A DNA stretch of 64,000 bases from Acaudatibacter sp963835495 (GTDB lineage: Bacteria > Pseudomonadota > Alphaproteobacteria > Caulobacterales > Caulobacteraceae), in NCBI GenBank assembly GCA_963835495.1, contig CAWIFQ010000003.1:1860001-1924000 (forward strand), given 5' to 3'. Of the stretch, positions 62,215-64,000 are shown in pieces. Within the stretch, counting starts at the first letter, position 1. Every line of letters begins with the position of its first letter. The notes beneath the pieces were generated by a model. It worked only from the letters and a program-made list of their open reading frames with translations. It had not been told where the DNA came from and searched no databases. A program made the translations under genes and the position numbers.

Positions 62215-63429
62215 ATGCGCGCCCTCACAACCGTCTCCGGCGTCCAAAGTCTGCGCAGCATCACCGCGCGCTCGTCCTCCGCGCGCGTGCTCGACCTGCA
62301 CTCGCTGGCGCTCGAAGTCGGCGAAGACCCGGAGCATCGCGCGCGGCCGATGTTCGTACATCCGGTGCTGAACCGGACGATCATCGTCAAGCATCACCCC
62401 AGAGCAGGCGAGTTCGAGAGCGCCGCCGAGCGCGGCGCCATCGTCACCAAGGTGATCTTCCCATTCGACCCCAGCGACCTCGATCTCGGCGGGCAGTTCC
62501 TGCTGGTGGACGATCCGGATCTGGTCGAGCAGCTGGCTCGCCATCTCGACTGGCGCGATGTCGACATGACCCGCGACCTGACCATGCTGCGGCTGCTGGA
62601 TCGCCTGCCGACGCTCGATCCCTTCCTGCTGCACGAGGCGCTGATCGCCAACAAGATCGACGTCGCGCCCTGCTATTTCCGCCTCAGTGCGAGCGACAAG
62701 ACCGAGATGCGCGACTTCGTCGCCCATCAGGTCGAGACCCTGATCGGACTCTGCTTTGTCGGCGTCACGGTGTCCGACGCCCAGGCCAAGCGACTCTCCG
62801 AGCTGATCCTGGCCGAAGGCGACAGCCCCGAGCTCGACCCGCTACGCATGGCGATGCGGATGGAGTCCACGGAGTTCGCCCAGGCGATGTTCTGCTGGAA
62901 GGCGGTGCTATACTACCGCTGGCGCAGCCGCCTGCTGGGCGCCGGGATCAAGGCGACGCGACGGTCGATCGCCTCGGTCGAGGTCTCCCGCTTCGACCCG
63001 GACTCGGCGCGCTTCGTGCGCGCGGCCATCACCCAGCTGGAAACCCTGATCCTCGACTGCGAGCGCCGCATCGCCGAGATGTTCCGCATCTACGACGAGG
63101 TGTTCGAAGCCCTGACCGCCCAGCGCACGCCCGAGCCCTTCCGCCGCTTCCTGATCGACGGCCCGCGGCTGTTCGCGCGCCTCGGCGAACGGATGGGCCG
63201 GCTGGAGCAGCTGACGAGCTACTGGGGCCACCAGTTCCCCGGCCTGCGCACCCGCCAGCTGCGGCCCGAAGCCATCTACGACGGTCTGCGCAACCTGCTC
63301 AGCGCCCTCTCGCTGGGCGGCCCGCCGGGCGAAGAAAAGGCGGAAGGCAGCGAACGCGTCTGGGGTTCCGAAGACCTGGAAGCCTGGGCGGAGCCCAAGG
63401 GCGGCGGCGCGCGCCGTCGGGCCAGCTGA
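62215..63429 (+). CDS. Conserved hypothetical protein
   Basis: A 404-residue protein of no recognised family. Its middle (residues about 95-330) is strongly helical, with long amphipathic segments, and the extreme C-terminus is charged and probably disordered. The ATG at 62215 has no clear ribosome-binding site; a GTG at 62173 is the alternative and adds 14 residues. It stands alone between a small leftward gene and ogt. Confidence 0.7.
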   Translation: MRALTTVSGVQSLRSITARSSSARVLDLHSLALEVGEDPEHRARPMFVHPVLNRTIIVKHHPRAGEFESAAERGAIVTKVIFPFDPSDLDLGGQFLLVDDPDLVEQLARHLDWRDVDMTRDLTMLRLLDRLPTLDPFLLHEALIANKIDVAPCYFRLSASDKTEMRDFVAHQVETLIGLCFVGVTVSDAQAKRLSELILAEGDSPELDPLRMAMRMESTEFAQAMFCWKAVLYYRWRSRLLGAGIKATRRSIASVEVSRFDPDSARFVRAAITQLETLILDCERRIAEMFRIYDEVFEALTAQRTPEPFRRFLIDGPRLFARLGERMGRLEQLTSYWGHQFPGLRTRQLRPEAIYDGLRNLLSALSLGGPPGEEKAEGSERVWGSEDLEAWAEPKGGGARRRAS

Positions 63430-63439
63430 CCGGTCCCAG

Positions 63440-63976
63440 CTAGCCGAACAGCTCCGCTTGCGCCGCGGCTAGGGCGCCCTCGATCGCCAGCAGCCTGAGC
63501 TTGGTGCGCGCACCGCCGCGGGCCGAAAAGCCGCCGAGCTTGCCGCCGGCGGCGGTGACGCGGTGGCACGGCACGATGATCGGCCAGGGGTTCTGGCCCA
63601 GCGCCGCGCCGACGTCCCGCGCCAGCAGCCGATCGCCCAGCCGGGTCGCGATCTCGCCGTAAGTCAGCGTCTCGCCCGGTGGGATCCGCCGCGCGATCTC
63701 ATAGACCTGGGCGTTGAACGCCGGCACGCGCTCGATATCCAGCGTCGCGTCCGAAAGGTCGGCCTTCTCGCCGCGCAGCAGCGCCCTGACGCCCTCGATC
63801 ACCGGCGCCAGGGATTTTGGCGCCTCGGCCTCCACCGCCTCGGGAAACCGCCGCAGGAAGCTGCGCCGGGCGGTTTCAGGATCGCGCTCCGGAAGGTGCG
63901 CGGCGACCAGGCCGCGGTCGTTCCAAGCCAGGCCCGCCCAGCCGATGGCGGTGTCGAACAGGGTGTAGCTGATCAT
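63440..63976 (-). CDS. ogt: Methylated-DNA--protein-cysteine S-methyltransferase
   Basis: A 178-residue suicide repair enzyme for O6-alkylguanine. The acceptor Cys lies in IIVPCHRVTAAGGKLGGFSARGG (about residue 140), preceded by the DNA-binding ARRIPPGETLTYGEIATRLG helix. It has an Ogt-like N-terminal domain rather than an Ada regulator fusion. It is convergent with the large hypothetical gene (10-bp gap). Confidence 0.94.
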   Translation of the reverse strand: MISYTLFDTAIGWAGLAWNDRGLVAAHLPERDPETARRSFLRRFPEAVEAEAPKSLAPVIEGVRALLRGEKADLSDATLDIERVPAFNAQVYEIARRIPPGETLTYGEIATRLGDRLLARDVGAALGQNPWPIIVPCHRVTAAGGKLGGFSARGGARTKLRLLAIEGALAAAQAELFG

Positions 63977-64000
63977 ATCGTCAATATAGCGCGCCAGCAG

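Noticed and set aside
1..64000. CRISPR arrays, rRNA or tRNA genes
   Set aside because: No regularly spaced direct repeats, no conserved rRNA blocks and no TpsiC-type GGTTCGAATCC arm with a fitting acceptor stem were seen.

Overview
The window is GC-rich alphaproteobacterial chromosome and looks like a member of the Caulobacteraceae (a Phenylobacterium- or Caulobacter-like genus). The evidence is the block pcm-surE-serS-tatCBA-scpBA-nagZ-SPOR-dgt-erpA, a holdfast-anchor operon hfaABD, Tad/Cpa pilus genes, DUF3126 beside cysE, and GC-rich palindromic repeats between genes. No rRNA, tRNA, CRISPR array, insertion sequence, phage or plasmid gene was recognised.

Layout. 1-10.1 kb: a leftward housekeeping block for envelope and chromosome upkeep: a lipoprotein cut by the window edge, pcm, surE, serS, tatCBA, scpBA, nagZ, a SPOR protein and dgt. 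The argS gene usually found between the SPOR gene and dgt in related genomes is absent here. 10.2-17.2 kb: erpA, xth, NnrU, an Asp/Glu racemase, DUF3137, a FluC fluoride channel opposite DUF190, a CBS protein and a rhomboid protease. 17.3-20 kb: hfaA-hfaB-hfaD behind a consensus-quality sigma-54 promoter. 20-28.5 kb: a broken sulfotransferase, an M16 peptidase, an odd secreted Cys/Pro/Asn-Val protein, a PAS protein, small regulators and proS. 28.5-36.1 kb: a partial, divergent Tad locus, with cpaE-cpaF-tadB-tadC leftward and a long TadG-like protein plus two TadE-like pseudopilins rightward. 36-51.7 kb: scattered metabolism, including a PQQ-cytochrome c dehydrogenase, thioesterase, SDR, TauD-like dioxygenase, PhoH, gamma-carbonic anhydrase, CzcE-like protein, crotonase, dienelactone hydrolase and GMC oxidoreductase, followed by a GNAT/XRE-cupin/GNAT group. 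51.7-64 kb: an OafA-type acyltransferase, cysE, a nitroreductase, a badly broken aldo/keto reductase, queF, SDRs, an outer-membrane barrel, a PEP-mutase-family lyase, two unknowns and ogt.

The main caution concerns sequence quality. Nine genes are interrupted by frameshifts: sulfotransferase, PAS, proS, tadB, cpaF (four shifts), cpaE, a tadE, a TPR lipoprotein and an aldo/keto reductase. Almost all are repaired by changing one base, and they hit genes expected to be essential or conserved. Three of the inserted bases disrupt a GANTC site, the CcrM methylation motif of this order. That pattern is better explained by basecalling or assembly error than by gene decay, so these genes are probably intact in the organism.

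The most interesting biology is the surface-attachment content: hfaABD with its own sigma-54 promoter and a 107-bp hfaB/hfaD overlap, and the partial Tad locus with its TadG-like protein. Also notable are an unpaired minus-strand terminator that suggests an unannotated small RNA upstream of phoH, and palindromic repeats that supply coding sequence, stop codons or ribosome-binding context to neighbouring genes.
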